Shown in pieces: positions 1-11,224 of a stretch of DNA of 64,000 nucleotides. The notes under the pieces are model-generated. The model searched no databases. It was not told the DNA's origin and was given only the letters and a program-made list of their open reading frames with translations. Numbering within the stretch: position 1 is the stretch's first letter; every line of letters starts with the position of its first letter. Position numbers and translations under genes: made by a program. The stretch comes from Vanrija pseudolonga (taxonomy: Eukaryota > Basidiomycota > Tremellomycetes > Trichosporonales > Trichosporonaceae), in NCBI RefSeq assembly GCF_020906515.1, contig NC_085856.1:56185-120184 (forward strand), in the 5' to 3' direction.

Positions 1-1509
1 CATCGGGTTGGTCGCTGCCTTTGAGCCCGACTGCGTCCTGACGAGGCTCGAGTGGAGGGCTGCGGCGTAGACATTGTTCAGACGCGATGTTTGGTTCATC
101 CAGGGAGAGCTCCCCTCGACCTGGAAGCCGAAGAGTTTTCTGCAGTGCCTTGCCTGTCCTCAATTGGTCTCGGTGAGTGAGCAGTACCGAGACGCGAGGC
201 TTGAAGAGTGGTATCGGATTGATCACCAGCTGCCTTAGGCGGAGGAAACTGAGGCTGTGAGGTCCTCGTGGGGGCGGCTCTATCAGCATCCGTCGACCTT
301 GCGATCTCGACCAGAATTCCCTGTGCGGAGGGTGAAGAAGGCACAGCTCTGGAATGCCGAGGGTATGCTCCTGAAGGCCGCGCGTCCTGTAAGGGTCCGG
401 CCATGTCATATGATTGCTCCCGGTCTGGGTTCAGAGTATGAGTGAGCGGTGAGGGGAGGTTTGTTGATTCAGTGAACAGGGAGGCTGACTCTGCGCGGTC
501 AGCGGCGTGTCATTGTCTGCTCTGATCGTGGTAGCTGGATGCTGTGGGCCACAACGAGGGAGTTCAAAGAGAGTTCTACAGTGGTTCTGAAGCCGATCGA
601 TCACCAAGGTCACAGATTGCGGTGGTGGCTTGATAACAGACACCGAAGGCGAAATCGGGCGTTCCTTGCGGGGTTGGTCTCGCCCGAAGCAAGCCAACAT
701 CGACGGGGTGCATAGGCATAGCACCCCCGACCTTTCGATGGCTTGGGAGCGCGGACCAGAGACGGGCAAGAGGCAAGGGCCATCCCAGGGTACAGCATGG
801 GGGGAAGCGTGTGATCGTCACCTCACAGGGACATCCTGCAGACTGGAACGGTGAGGCCAGAGTGTTGGAAGATTTCTGACCCCTGAGGAATGTACTACAA
901 ATTCAGCAGATACTACAAATTCAGCAGATGCACTTTGGTATTCGAAATAGACTGTGCTGGGTACCAATCGGCTTGCTTTCGCGTCAGACAATGGGCGGTG
1001 TTTGCTCCCACCCGAGGTGTTGAGGTAGATCGAGTCCAAGCATTGTTGTACGCGCTGGGCATGCGTTCAGGTCCGCCGGTGGACCAGAGTTCTCAGCTCT
1101 TGGCTACCCGCAACGTCTCCAAACACCCTTTGGGATGTCGACGGCTAAGGCTGGCTTGCGGTTCAATGGCACGGCGACTGCGCTAGACTCATTTTTGTTG
1201 GGAGGTCCGCGTCCAGCGCTACAAGGTACGATTCCCAGCCCTGCGACCTGCGGGCGATGTAGAGATCCTGCCATTTTGGGGTACGACCAGTGCTGTGAAC
1301 GACTGGGACAGTCAGCCGCCTGGGCAGAGTGCATGTCATACCCGTTTTCGTTTGCATTCAGCCTTGGCATCGAAGGTGTCGTGTCGCTTTGCCAGAAGAG
1401 GGGAAGGGAGGGTGCGCCATGTTGGGAATCAGTAAGCGGTTCGGCTGCAGCCAATGGAACGGTGTGGGTTCTAATGTGTGTGCGTGACCAGCGGAGAAGA
1501 CATGGCCGG
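1..1509. other. Gene-free flank
   Basis: I see no reading frame here with recognisable protein features or a plausible exon chain. The longest open frames have no convincing composition. The stretch contains one short tandem duplication (893-928) and ends at the telomere-like junction. If that junction is a chromosome-end fusion, this would be the terminal DNA of one of the two ends; that is inference. Confidence 0.5.
893..928. repeat. 18-bp tandem duplication
   Basis: Two back-to-back copies of an 18-bp unit beginning TACTACAAATTC lie at 893-910 and 911-928, with no mismatch. No gene is associated. Confidence 0.9.
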
Positions 1510-1558
1510 TTAGGGAGTTAGGGGGGGTTAGGGGGTTAGGGGGCCCCTAACCCCCTAA
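1510..1558. repeat. Head-to-head interstitial telomere-like repeats
   Basis: Units run TTAGGGAG, TTAGGGGGGG, TTAGGGGG, TTAGGGGG (1510-1543) and then switch to CCCCTAA, CCCCCTAA (1544-1558). The G-rich strand therefore points into the junction from both sides, which is the geometry expected when two chromosome ends join. TTAGGGGG-type telomeres are known in Cryptococcus and relatives. The array is short, about two to four units per side, so it could also be an old remnant or an insertion made during repair. Confidence 0.85.
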
Positions 1559-2165
1559 CTGTGCTACTCACTGGCGCAAGTCGGCGGACAACTGACCTTA
1601 CTGCTCAACTTGCGTCGTTCCGGCAATCTCTACACACAGGTTGATAGTGTTGGGGCGACACTACTGCCTCTAACCTCGAGCTAGAGACAGCAACCCCCTC
1701 TTTTCCTTCTTTATCACCACACTTCCTCCTTCCGGTGCGCAGTGCCTCTCTTCGGTTTGACACTGCTCCCCACTCACTTCCAAAACGCCAAACTCCCGCA
1801 ACGCTGAGCCTTTTCCTTCCTAACGCTGGGCTCTTGTCGTGTAGATGATCCCCCCTGCAATAGTGTGCCTCTTCAGTGCTACTGCGGGTCTAAATTATAC
1901 CTCGGCTTTGTCCATGCAGGTGTGTCCCGAAGGGCAAACACACCATGCTGCCTACGTTGGCTTGTGGGCTAGTCCTGTCCTGGGGGTGCAATTCCGTCCA
2001 GGCATTACTGGTTTTCAAATCAGTTCGCTGCCCATGTGCCTCGGTTTTCCGCCCCTTCTGAGTGCACAATGACATCGTTGTCCGCACTTTGTAGTCCCAG
2101 TGGGTCAATGCACAGGCGCAACCTCTACGTGAAATTATCAAAATGACGGTGCATCCCATGATCGC
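1559..2165. other. Gene-free stretch 3' of agd3-like gene
   Basis: About 600 bp between the telomere-like junction and the end of the agd3-like gene. I see no gene and no clear repeat. Confidence 0.5.
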
Positions 2166-5100
2166 TTAAATGGCTATGGGAGGGTTGAAGGTGAGGGTGA
2201 CGGGCGAGCCGTTAAGCGTAACCCATTGGATAGGAGGCTCGGATCCAACCTGGTCGGCAGTGACCGAGCCACCGGAGGTCGAGGCAGAGCCCGATGGGAT
2301 GGTAACGGGAACAGGGACGCTGCAGGTGTTGCCGTTGGTGGTAACCACGATCTGGCTGATGCCTTTGCCGTCCGAGGTGAGGGTGTAGGTGGCACCAGGG
2401 TGGCAGTTGTCGAGAGCCATGCGGTCGAGGAAGTACTGGGCGTTCTCGTCATGGGTGAGCGAGATGATGGGCCAGTTGGTGAGACGCGCGAGCTCTTGGG
2501 CGACGGTCTCAACCCAGAGCTGGACGAGGGACATGCGACCAGTCTTGGGGCCGACAGTGTAGGTAGGTGCGTCGATGAGACGCATGTTGGCCTGGTGGAA
2601 CATATAGGGGTTGGCCTGCAGATTGAAGAGGTAGTTGGTGTTCTCGTTCTTGCTCAAGGTGAGCATGTCCTGGTACGTGCCGCTGGTCCCAATGAGCGCG
2701 TGCCACTCGGTGACGTCACAGTCAAACGTGTCGCAGCTGTAGTAGATGAAGGTGGCGAAGCGGGTAGAGATGACGAGACCGTCGTAGCAGTTGATGACGG
2801 TGGTGGAGATGGCGGGCCAGTAGACCGAGGTGGGGTTGCGGAGAATTGGGCGGGTGTTGTCGCCAACGACGTGGGTGACACCGTTGTTGAGCCAGGCTTG
2901 GATTACATCACCGTTGTGGAGACCGATGATGGCAGGGGGAATGAGTCCGTGAGGAGAGAAGTGGGCTCCGGAGGCGATGCCAGTCTGGGTGAGCCAAGCC
3001 TCGTTGAACTGGATCTCGCGGGCGGCATCGTGATACGTGGCATTGTTGAGCTCGAGGTGAGTGAAGGTGTGCGAGACGTGAGCAAAGGCGTCACGGTTGG
3101 ACGACGTCTGGTACCAGGTGGTCAGGGGGTCGAGGAGAGCGCAGGTTTGCTACAGCCGTAGGCGACGAACTCGACAGGCCAAGCGTCGACACCAGTACCA
3201 AGAGGCTTGACCCACTCGAGCGCAGTGTCGGCAACGTCGTTGGTGTAGACGGGGTAGTCGGGGAAACAGACACCAGCGCCGCTGGTGGGGTTGGTGACCA
3301 CGTCAATGTCGCCGTTGCCGTTGTGGCCGAGCTCGAGGCGGAAGGACGAACCGGCAGGCAGACGCGAGTTGAGGTCCACCTGCCAGGAGACGTGGCCGTC
3401 GAGATCGGCGGGGCGGATACGGAAGGTGGTGCCGTTGGGGGAGTAGAGATCGGTGGCGAGCTCGAGGTCATCGATCTGGGGCGAGAGGTGGGTCTTGCGC
3501 TTGCCAACGAACACACCGCGGGTGAGCCAGTGGATGGGGGCGTGCTGGAGGAACGCGCAGGCCGGCGACCACTGAGAAGCCCAACTGGTGAACCACACCC
3601 AGGTCTGGCGGGTACCGACGGTGTTCATGACGGCGGCGACGGTCTTGGTGGTGAAGGTGCCGGCAGATTCAGGGCCGTACATGGCCACGGCCATGGTGTT
3701 GGCGGCGTCGGTGATGACGGCAGGTTAGTGGTAAAGGCCCTGGGAGGAGACCGTGGCCCCCCTGGGAGTGTTAGCACAAACGCGACAGCCACACTTACAC
3801 CTTGACGTTGGCCGAGGAGTAATTGGACGTGTCGATGAGGCTGACAGGCTGCGTGACGCCGGCATTGCAGCATCCACCGCCGGCGAGCGAGACGCCGAAA
3901 GACGGGCCGGGGTGCTCGTTGATACGGACCATGCGGATGTTGAACGATACCTGGTAGCTCCACGGCGCGTTCCACTGCTCAGTTGTGACGGCCGAGTTCC
4001 AGCCAGTGGGTTTACGAGTAGGCCAGGGCGTCCATGATGATAATGCCCGAGTAGCGGCCGTGCGTCGGCGTGTTGTTGAGTACTGGGAGCACGGCGCCCT
4101 CCTGCGGCACTAAGAGCTGCTCGTACGGGATGCCATAGACCTGGAGGCCGTTGGCACCGGCCAGAATGCCACCGGCATCGCGTGCGAGGATGAGTATCTT
4201 CTGGTCGACTGTGGCACCGGGGATAGCGGCCGTGGCGGTGGCGGCAGGAGCGGAGGAGGCAGAGGCAAAGGCGGAGACGGAGGCAGAAACCGAGGTGGTC
4301 GGCTAGGCTGAGACCGAGTCGGAGACAAAGGCGGATCCCGAGGCGGACACCGAAGCTGAATCCAAGCTGTGACAGAGGCAGACACCGAGGCCGAATCCGA
4401 TGCCGACGATGAAGCAGAGTCGGAGGCAGAAGCCGAAGTGGACGACGACATGGTGGCGGATGCGGAGGCGGCCCCAGAGGACGAGGCGGCAGCCGAGGAC
4501 GAAGCGGCGTCTAACGAGGTAGCTGGCGAGGTGGGCGCGGCAGACGAAGCGGTGTCAGACGAGGCGGCCGCCGAGGATGTGGGGGCGGCAGAAGCGGAAT
4601 CAGGGTCGGAGGAGGCAGCTGTAGACGCCGAAGCGGCGTCGGATGCAGCCGCTGATGACAACGTCACGGCCACTGCAGAAGATGTCGCGCCCGATGAGAG
4701 AGTAGCTGGCGACATGGGAGCGGCAGAGGACGAAGCGGCTTTGGACGTGGGAGTGGCCGAAGATGACGCCACTTCCGACGAGGCAGCAGCCGGCGACGTC
4801 GTGGCCGCAGACGACGAGGCAACATCAGATGAGGCAGCAACCGAGGACGTGGGAGCAGCCGAAGAGGAGACAACGCCGGACGATAAGTGGACCGACGAGT
4901 TGGGGGTAGCCAACGACGAAGCAACATCCGGCCAGGCGGCAAACGAAGACGAAGTACCGGCAGAGGAGGAAGAGGCGTCCAATGAGGTAGGAGTGGCAGA
5001 GGGGGACGCACCAGTGGAGGAAGAAGCAGTAACTGAGAGGAGGCGGTGGCTGACGAGGGGGCTGGAGACGAGGACAAAGCCACAGCCGGGGACGACCAGG

Positions 5101-5524
5101 AGGTAACAGCAGACGACAAGACAGCAGTAGACGAAGACGAGTCCACAGACGATGTCGACGAGGCGCGAGGCGCCGAAGACGAAGGAGCAGCACTGGACCT
5201 AGAGGACACGAACGAGCTCTTAGAAGTGGAGGCCGACGAAGTCACCGAGGAGCTGCTGCTCGACTTGGCCGACGTGGTGGAAGTCGCCTTGGCCGACGAG
5301 CTCGACGACGTCAAGGTAACGTTCACCGACGACGATGAGGAGGTGGTCTTTGGTTGTCCAGGGAGGCGGGAGTTCCACTTCCCCGGGTTAAAAATCTGGC
5401 TGATTTTCTTGTCGAGGCCGTGGCCATTGCCGTGGCAATTACCGTGGCCGTGGCCGCCGCCGTGGTTGCGTGGGACAGCTGCGCTGTCAAGGACAGCGAG
5501 CACGGCGAGGAAGTGCACACGCAT
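2166..5524 (-). pseudogene. agd3: agd3-like GAG deacetylase (CE18), disrupted
   Basis: In Aspergillus, Agd3 is a secreted deacetylase that removes acetyl groups from N-acetylgalactosamine in galactosaminogalactan. Here the start at 5524 gives a short hydrophobic leader, a His/Gly stretch and a long Ser/Ala-rich linker (about 5400-4250). The enzyme region follows: a cysteine-containing module near 3990-3790, the SPQIDDLELATD metal-site region near 3470, SHTFTHLELN near 3050, WLNNGVTHVVGDNTRP near 2880, and a C-terminal SLTHDENA segment ending at 2166. Lesions: an in-frame stop in the linker near 4310, a frame change near 4010, a stop at 3725-3727 just after a probable 40-bp intron, and a frame change near 3140. 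The 950 bp C-terminal frame is otherwise open. Family assignment is by motif recall. A badly corrected assembly is the alternative to decay. Confidence 0.8.
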
Positions 5525-6866
5525 GGTTTGCTGCTGGGCGCGTCAGACCCCCATTGCACCTGCCACTTACGGGTTCTGCGAGGTCGATACTACGTCGTAG
5601 TTTTCTGTGGGTTGCCGCGAAAAAAGAGAGACGGGTTGCAGGTGATAACTTCACTTACTGAAGGATACGAAGATTGTCCGGGTGCTGGGAGGGGAGGGGT
5701 GAGGAGATGGAGGGAGTGTGATACAATGAGATGGGGCGATAAGGAGGGACAAGACCGTGGTTATGAGTCGCGAGTGAAAAGGGCGAGGACTACGTCCGGG
5801 ATATGCGAGCTTCGAGCTCCCATGGCCCGTGAGTGTTGTTGACTGGATGTGATCCGACTGGAGGGGAGAAGCGTTACTGATTGAATCATCGTCGCGTCTG
5901 ACTCTCCCAAGTGCGAGAACGATGGCTCGGACGCGATGAGGCGTGAGACAGGGCGATCAGGCACGGGCGCGGGTGCAATCGGGCGACGAAGCGCTCGGGC
6001 GCGTCTTCGTCTTGTTGGTGTTGCCATCACCTCGCCGTCGGTCTCATTCCGCCTCGCTGCCACTTGCAAAAAGAAAAGAAACAGTGTGGTCAGCGTTGTG
6101 GCGCCTTTGTGGCGCCGTGGCGCGAGGCGCGTCGTCGGCTTCGAAGATCAGATCGGGCAAGTCACGCGTCGTACGTCGCGACGCGCAACACACGACGCGA
6201 TCCATGAACACCGTGACTGGTACGAGATCTTACGCTTCATAATCGGACCTTGCGTCCTCGAATTCGTTCCGTTCCGTCTTCCCTGTTTCTCGTCCCGAAT
6301 TGATCCACACAACCTGTGCAGAGCGCTCTGGACTGCGTCTGACAGGGCGCGTCGTCGTCGTCGTCGTCGTCGTCTTTGTCGTCGTTGTCGTCGTTGTCGT
6401 CGTTTTGTCGATGTTTTTTTTTTCTTTGCAACGATGGCTAGTGTTTGTGATCCTTCTCATCCATGGGCTCTGTGATCCACCAAGTAAGCCCTATCGCCCC
6501 AGGCGGTGCATCTCGCCACAGCACCTACTATTCCGCGCAACCCCCTTTGACTCACCAACACAACCCCACCAGCCCTGACCCAAATAGCTGTGAGTGTCTG
6601 TAACCAACCTGCCACCCACCTTCGCACCCCTCCACCGCGACAACCACACAAGCATGGCGCACGTACCTCACAATGCTGCCGACACGAGGACGACGCGTGT
6701 TGTGCTGGAGTGCGCGGCAGCATCACCCCAGATTCCGTCTCACGACAATACTGACCCACCCTTTTCCCCTCCTCTCCAACACTTCCCGTCCGTCCTCTCC
6801 TCAAACGACAACGTCGACAAACCACCAGCATCCAATTCACATCATTTTATTACATTGTGGAAAGTC
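5525..6866. promoter_or_regulatory. Divergent intergenic region agd3-ega3
   Basis: About 1.3 kb separates the start of the agd3-like gene (-) from the ega3-like gene (+), so it should hold both promoters. No specific binding site can be named. A GTC-rich microsatellite sits at 6351-6427. No convincing gene is seen in either direction. Confidence 0.4.
6351..6427. repeat. GTC/GTT microsatellite plus T-run
   Basis: An imperfect trinucleotide array of GTC units interrupted by TTT and GTT units ends in a run of ten T. It lies in the intergenic region between the two divergent GAG-like genes, outside any recognised coding sequence. Confidence 0.85.
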
Positions 6867-7842
6867 ATGGTGCTCGTCGGTGTCGTCCTCCCCGTCCTCA
6901 TCCCCCTCGTGGGTGGCCTCGGCGTGGGTCTGGACCCCCGGCGTCACCGCTCAAAGTCGGCATGGACAGCAACCCGTCTGTGACAGCGACAACGGTGATC
7001 CCCGGCCGCCTTTGGCAGCCCCCGGTGGGCGCCAGCTGGCAGATCGTTCTTAGTGAGTTGTTGCTCTTGCGCCCGCTGACACCCACCAGGTCAGTCAATT
7101 GTTGCCAGCGACGTCCCGACTATCACTCCTGATGTCGACGTCTACGACGTCGACCTCTTCGACACGCCGCCTGAGACCATTGCCGCGCTGCATGCCCGCG
7201 GCAAGCACGTCGTGTGTGTGCTACCTTGCCGCAGGCTCATATGAGGCCTGGCGCACCGACGCGGCCAGGTTTGACAACGGCGACCTCGGAAGCGCGCTCA
7301 AGGGCTGGCAGGGCGAGAACTGGGTCAAGACCGGCAGCCCGACGGTGCGCGCCGTCATGACCAGCCGTATCCAGCTCGCCGCGAGCAAGGGCTGCGACGC
7401 CCATCGACCCGGAAAACGTCGACGCCTAAGTGGGCGGAAACAAAGGTGGCCGCCGCAGACACCAGAACAATGATAATGGGCTCGGACTCACCACTGCCGA
7501 CGCTACAGACTGTGTCGAGTTCCTCGCCAGCACCGCCGCGGGCTACAAGATGTCGATCGGGCTCAAGAACGCCGGCGACATCATCCCTAGCGTGCTCTCT
7601 TCCGTCGGCTTCTCGGTCAACGAGCAGTGCGCCGAGTACAAGAGTATGATAAGTACGCTGCGTTTGTCAAGGCCCGCAATCCCGTCTTCCACATCGAGTA
7701 TCCTGGCGATGCTCCCAACCCTTCCAGCTCCGAGCTCAACGCTGCCTGCAACTCGTCTGGCACCAAGGGCTTCAGCACTGTCATCAAGAAGATGAGCCTC
7801 GACAAGTGGGTTCAGTACTGCAACGACCAGAAGGCAAACTAG
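6867..7842 (+). pseudogene. ega3: ega3-like GH114 galactosaminidase, disrupted
   Basis: Ega3 is an endo-alpha-1,4-galactosaminidase that cuts GAG and belongs to GH114. A start at 6867 gives a single hydrophobic anchor (VLVGVVLPVLIPLVGGLGVG), as expected for a type II membrane enzyme. The GH114 domain follows: LWQPPVGASWQIVL, a probable intron near 7052-7090, VDVYDVDLFD, CYLAAGSYEAWR, DPENVDAY, GLGLTTADATD and VFHIEYPGDAP, ending KWVQYC...KAN at 7840-7842. The frame breaks after the anchor, near 7215 within a TG run, near 7400 (one extra base) and near 7645 (one base short). An in-frame TAA interrupts the segment after DPENVDA. The order of motifs is complete, so the gene appears recently inactivated. 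It is divergent from the agd3-like gene and convergent with the sph3-like gene. Confidence 0.78.
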
Positions 7843-8531
7843 CGTGCTCCTGGGGTCCTGTGGGCTGCGTCCTTTCTTTGTTTCTGGCCTCGAGGCGCTG
7901 GCGCCAGGGGCGGGCTTCTTCCATCTTCCTGTTAAATTCTTCCTCCCTCGTCTTACGACACTTCACGGCTCAGTCGCTGGCCGACACATAGTTTAATGCC
8001 TTGAAGCCGATGTATGAGTGAACTGTGCTGGGTGCAGGAGACAACCATGCTGGGTGCAGGAGTCAACTACACCGTGTGTATGCGTCAACAGTGCTCGGTG
8101 CCAGTGTGCATGCTGCGGCTATGAACCCGGCCTCACACACACTGCCAACCCCGTCATCCCGTCATCCCATCCCCTTACCCAGGTCACTCGTTGCAGTCAA
8201 CACGGAGGCGGAATCTAGAGTACGAGCGTATCCGTTTTACCGAATTGGATCTCACGCCAAGCTGGATCTCACACCGACCTGGATCCGTTGCGCAGACCAT
8301 ACACCGAATCGTGGTGACACCGTCCATACCCGAGTATCGGGTTCCGCCGAACTGCGATGCGAGTACGAACCGAATCCGTGACGCCATCCTCACAACCTGC
8401 TCCCACGCCTTTCGTTACTGTCGTAGCGGCCGCCAAGCTGGCACGAGAGGTCGGAGCGTCCGAGAATGGATGCACATCTCCTAGAATCACTGTACATTGA
8501 TGACTAGGACTACATCATACGAGGCCGCCGG
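7843..8531. other. Gap between convergent ega3-like and sph3-like genes
   Basis: About 690 bp. It must contain both 3' ends. I see no additional gene; a near-repeat of about 20 bp around 8024-8060 (GGGTGCAGGAG...CAAC) is the only local structure noticed. Confidence 0.5.
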
Positions 8532-9323
8532 TCACACAACGGCACCTGCCAATTCGTCCCACGCCTCCGGCCACTCGTTGTAGCCGCCGCCAAGCTGATG
8601 CGTGACATAGACACCGCCGAGACGGAGATGCCGAACTTGCTCGAGGATCCCGACGGCGCCCCCAGCGCCGCCGCTGACCGAGTGCACAATGGCGACGCAC
8701 TTGTGGCGCAAGGAGGCGGGGATCTCCGCGACACCGTGATGCAGGAACCACTCGGCAACCTGGACTGCCGACTGCTCAAACACGACGACGAGGTCGGCGT
8801 CCTCGACGTACCCCCGCGCAACGACCGTCCCAGGGTTGTAGATCACAAGAGGGCCTTTGCGGGGTGGCGCCGCAGCTTCTAGGGTAGGCGGCGCTGTCGC
8901 GGTCACTGCGCGCCGGAGCCGCGCCGATCGGATGCAGTGTGCATACGCTGCCAAGTGTCCCCGGAGATCTGGGTTCCAGGGAGCCTCGTCGATGAAGATG
9001 CCCTGGACACGGAGCAAGCCCTTGGATGCAGTCTCCCACCCGGCATAGCGGTCGATGTCGGCCTTGACTGCCGCTGAATCGCGCGCACAGTACGAGCAGT
9101 GCACGTAGCCGACCACCGAGATGTTGGTGACGGCGAGGAGCGAGGTAATGGCCGCCTGGCAGCTCGTGTCGGGGAGGGGGTCGGGCCCTGGCCCGCTGGA
9201 GGGGTTGACGATGGCAATGAACTGCACGCTGGGGTGGGCTTTAGCGGCGAGGACCAGCGGGTCCCACGACCCAGGGAGCGGGTAGATGTAGAGCGGCACG
9301 ATCACGATCGGGGGAGGGGGCAT
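8532..9323 (-). CDS. sph3: Spherulin-4-like GH135 glycosidase (Sph3-like)
   Basis: One uninterrupted exon of 263 codons. In A. fumigatus, Sph3 is a glycoside hydrolase of family GH135 needed for GAG production. The protein starts MPPPPIVIVPLYIYPLPGSW, typical of the spherulin-4 fold, and continues with VQFIAIVNPSSGPGP, VVGYVHCSYCARD, GIFIDEAPW and VIYNPGTVV. The acidic pair in FIDE and the glutamate in VVVFEQS sit where the family places its catalytic acids. No signal peptide is visible at the chosen start (9323); in A. fumigatus the protein is membrane-anchored, so an N-terminal exon could be missed, and the upstream 260 bp shows none that I can support. It is the only member of the cluster without a lesion. 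It lies between the ega3-like and uge3-like genes. Confidence 0.85.
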   Translation of the reverse strand: MPPPPIVIVPLYIYPLPGSWDPLVLAAKAHPSVQFIAIVNPSSGPGPDPLPDTSCQAAITSLLAVTNISVVGYVHCSYCARDSAAVKADIDRYAGWETASKGLLRVQGIFIDEAPWNPDLRGHLAAYAHCIRSARLRRAVTATAPPTLEAAAPPRKGPLVIYNPGTVVARGYVEDADLVVVFEQSAVQVAEWFLHHGVAEIPASLRHKCVAIVHSVSGGAGGAVGILEQVRHLRLGGVYVTHQLGGGYNEWPEAWDELAGAVV

Positions 9324-9585
9324 TGTCGTCTTGATTGGGAAAGGATACGAATGAGACCAAGATGAAAGCATGCAACAATGGAGTTTGGATGCACATGAGG
9401 CCGTGCACACCTCCCGACGCCTCGCCCCGTCAAACTTGTATGTACAATACAACTGTCCGCTTTAACGCAACGCCGAAGTACACGACGCCCAATGCAGTGT
9501 TCAATAATCCATGTTCAACATCCATTGTGCAAACCCTTGTATGGGCAAAGCATCACTTCCGGTGGTTCATGCGGGGCGCGCCGCG

Positions 9586-10706
9586 CTAGCGCTCCACAGC
9601 CGCCTTGGACACAAAGTTCCACAGGTCCAAGGCACACTGTGCAAGACTCTCGGTCGCCACCCAGTTGAGCTCGGAGAGGGCACGGTCGTTTCAGGCGACA
9701 CAAGAGCCGACGTCGCCGGGGCGGCGGGGCGCGAGGGGCGAAGGGACCTTGCGTCCCGAGGCTTGCTCCAGTGCATGAATCGCCTCGGCGACGGTCGTGC
9801 CATTGCCCGTCCCGAGATTGAACGTGCGGAAGGGCGCGCTGATGTTGGTATCGAGAGCGGCAATGTGGCCGCGGGCGAGATCGGAGACATGTATGAAGTC
9901 GCGTATTGCCGTACCGTCGCGCGTGTCCCAGTCGCTGCCGCAGACGTCGAGGTGGTCACGGCGGCCGGTGAGTACGTTTGTGATGACGGGGAAGAGGTTG
10001 GTGGGGACGCCACGCGGGTCTTCGCCCAGCAGGCCCGAGGCGTCGCACCCGATCGGGTTGAAGTATGGCAGAGCCACAATGCTCCACTTGGAGGGAGCAG
10101 AGTATGCGACGTCGGCGAGAATAGCCTTGCCAAAGTACTTTGTTCGACCGTAGGGGGAAGTGAGCCCCGTGACACCTGGTGTGGCGTGCGAGACGTCACC
10201 TTGGCGGTCGAGGAATGACTCGGGGTGGTGGACGACGTCGTACTCGCTCAGTGGCTGGCCGAGGTCCGCTTTAGTCCCGTACACGGTGGCCGAGGAGGAG
10301 AAGACAAACTTGTGGATACCGTACGTGTTGAGGAGTGCGACGAGATCGACGAGGCCGCAGACATTGTTGCGGTAGTAGTCGATGGGCTGCGAGATGGACT
10401 CGGAGACAGACTTGAAGGCGGCAAAGTGGATCACACCGGAGATGCGCGAGCGGAGGGCGGAACTGCCACTAATGGCATACTCGTCGAGCAGGGCGGCGAG
10501 GTCTTGACTGCGGTAATCGAGGTTTTCGAAGCGGAGGCTGGGCACCTTCCTGTCGTTGGCCTTGCACCAGACTGTGGCGGCGACGAACGGTAGGCGTCGA
10601 GCTCGAGGAAGGTAACGTCGTCGTCGACGCGATAGAGAAATGGGTTGACCGTGACAGAGTCAACGGGGGTGAGGAGGTGCGAGTCTGAGGTGGTAGAGGC
10701 AGTCAT
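9586..10706 (-). pseudogene. uge3: uge3-like UDP-hexose 4-epimerase, disrupted
   Basis: Uge3 supplies UDP-galactose and UDP-N-acetylgalactosamine for GAG. The conserved part includes GVIHFAAFKSV, the SSSATVYG strand, the catalytic YxxxK within SPYGRTKYFGK, LPYFNPIGCD, RDFIHVSDLA and FNLGTGNGTTV, an extended SDR epimerase. The start at 10706 gives a plausible leader (MTASTTSDSHLLTP), but the GxxGxxG Rossmann motif that must bind NAD near residue 50 is absent: a Val-Asp-rich leader runs within a few codons, and a frame change, directly into sequence that belongs after it. An in-frame TGA at 9691-9693 also cuts off a conserved tail that stays open to 9586. Both defects predict loss of function. 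A missed exon cannot supply the motif, because no encoding sequence is seen nearby. Confidence 0.8.
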
Positions 10707-11220
10707 GAAGGTGTTGGCGCCGGAAGAAGAGGAAGATTAGGACGAGAGAACAGACCGCAGGGAGGAGAAGGAGAAGGTAGAGGCCAATGTGCTAGTCACT
10801 ACGGCTTTTAGGCAGCGAAGGTCTTGCAAGAGGGTGCGTTGTCTGGACACGTAAGCAGAGGACTTTTGAAGCGTACCGCAGGAGGCTAGGAAGAGAATGA
10901 CAAATGAGTCGAGGGGTGGGGGAGATGAGCAGTTTGCACCTTGGCTCCAAGATCTCTTGGGGCTGGACAGCGAGCAACAGGAAAGGTGTGACGTCTCGAG
11001 ACTGTGCCGTGCCGATATTCGTGAGGCTTCCCCGTCCGTGCCGTATTATGTGTGAAGTGGGTTGGGAGGCGACGTGCTGAACTTGCTTGATGTCGAGTGG
11101 CGGACTTGGGTCAAAAAGAGACCCATAATTCCACAGGCCGCTGCAATGCAGCGTTGGAACCCACCTGCAAGTCATGGGGCCACTGCAGACGGAGACGGCC
11201 TTCATGGACAAAACAACGAG
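10707..11220. other. Gene-free stretch
   Basis: About 510 bp upstream of the epimerase-like gene. It should hold that gene's former promoter. I see no gene or repeat. Confidence 0.5.
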
Positions 11221-11224
11221 AGCT

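Noticed and set aside
2226-3161. 311-codon plus-strand frame rich in Gly, Val and Asp
   Set aside because: Antisense of the conserved agd3-like C-terminal domain, whose motifs are recognisable on the minus strand.
4369-5600. Long acidic Ala/Asp/Glu-rich frames on the plus strand
   Set aside because: They are the antisense of the Ser/Ala-rich linker of the agd3-like gene; composition is explained by the complementary codons.
2166-10706. Frame breaks as general sequencing error
   Set aside because: HNH, kinase, cyclase and ALG14 genes with many exons read cleanly in the same sequence, and several lesions are stop codons or motif loss, not single indels. Not fully excluded.
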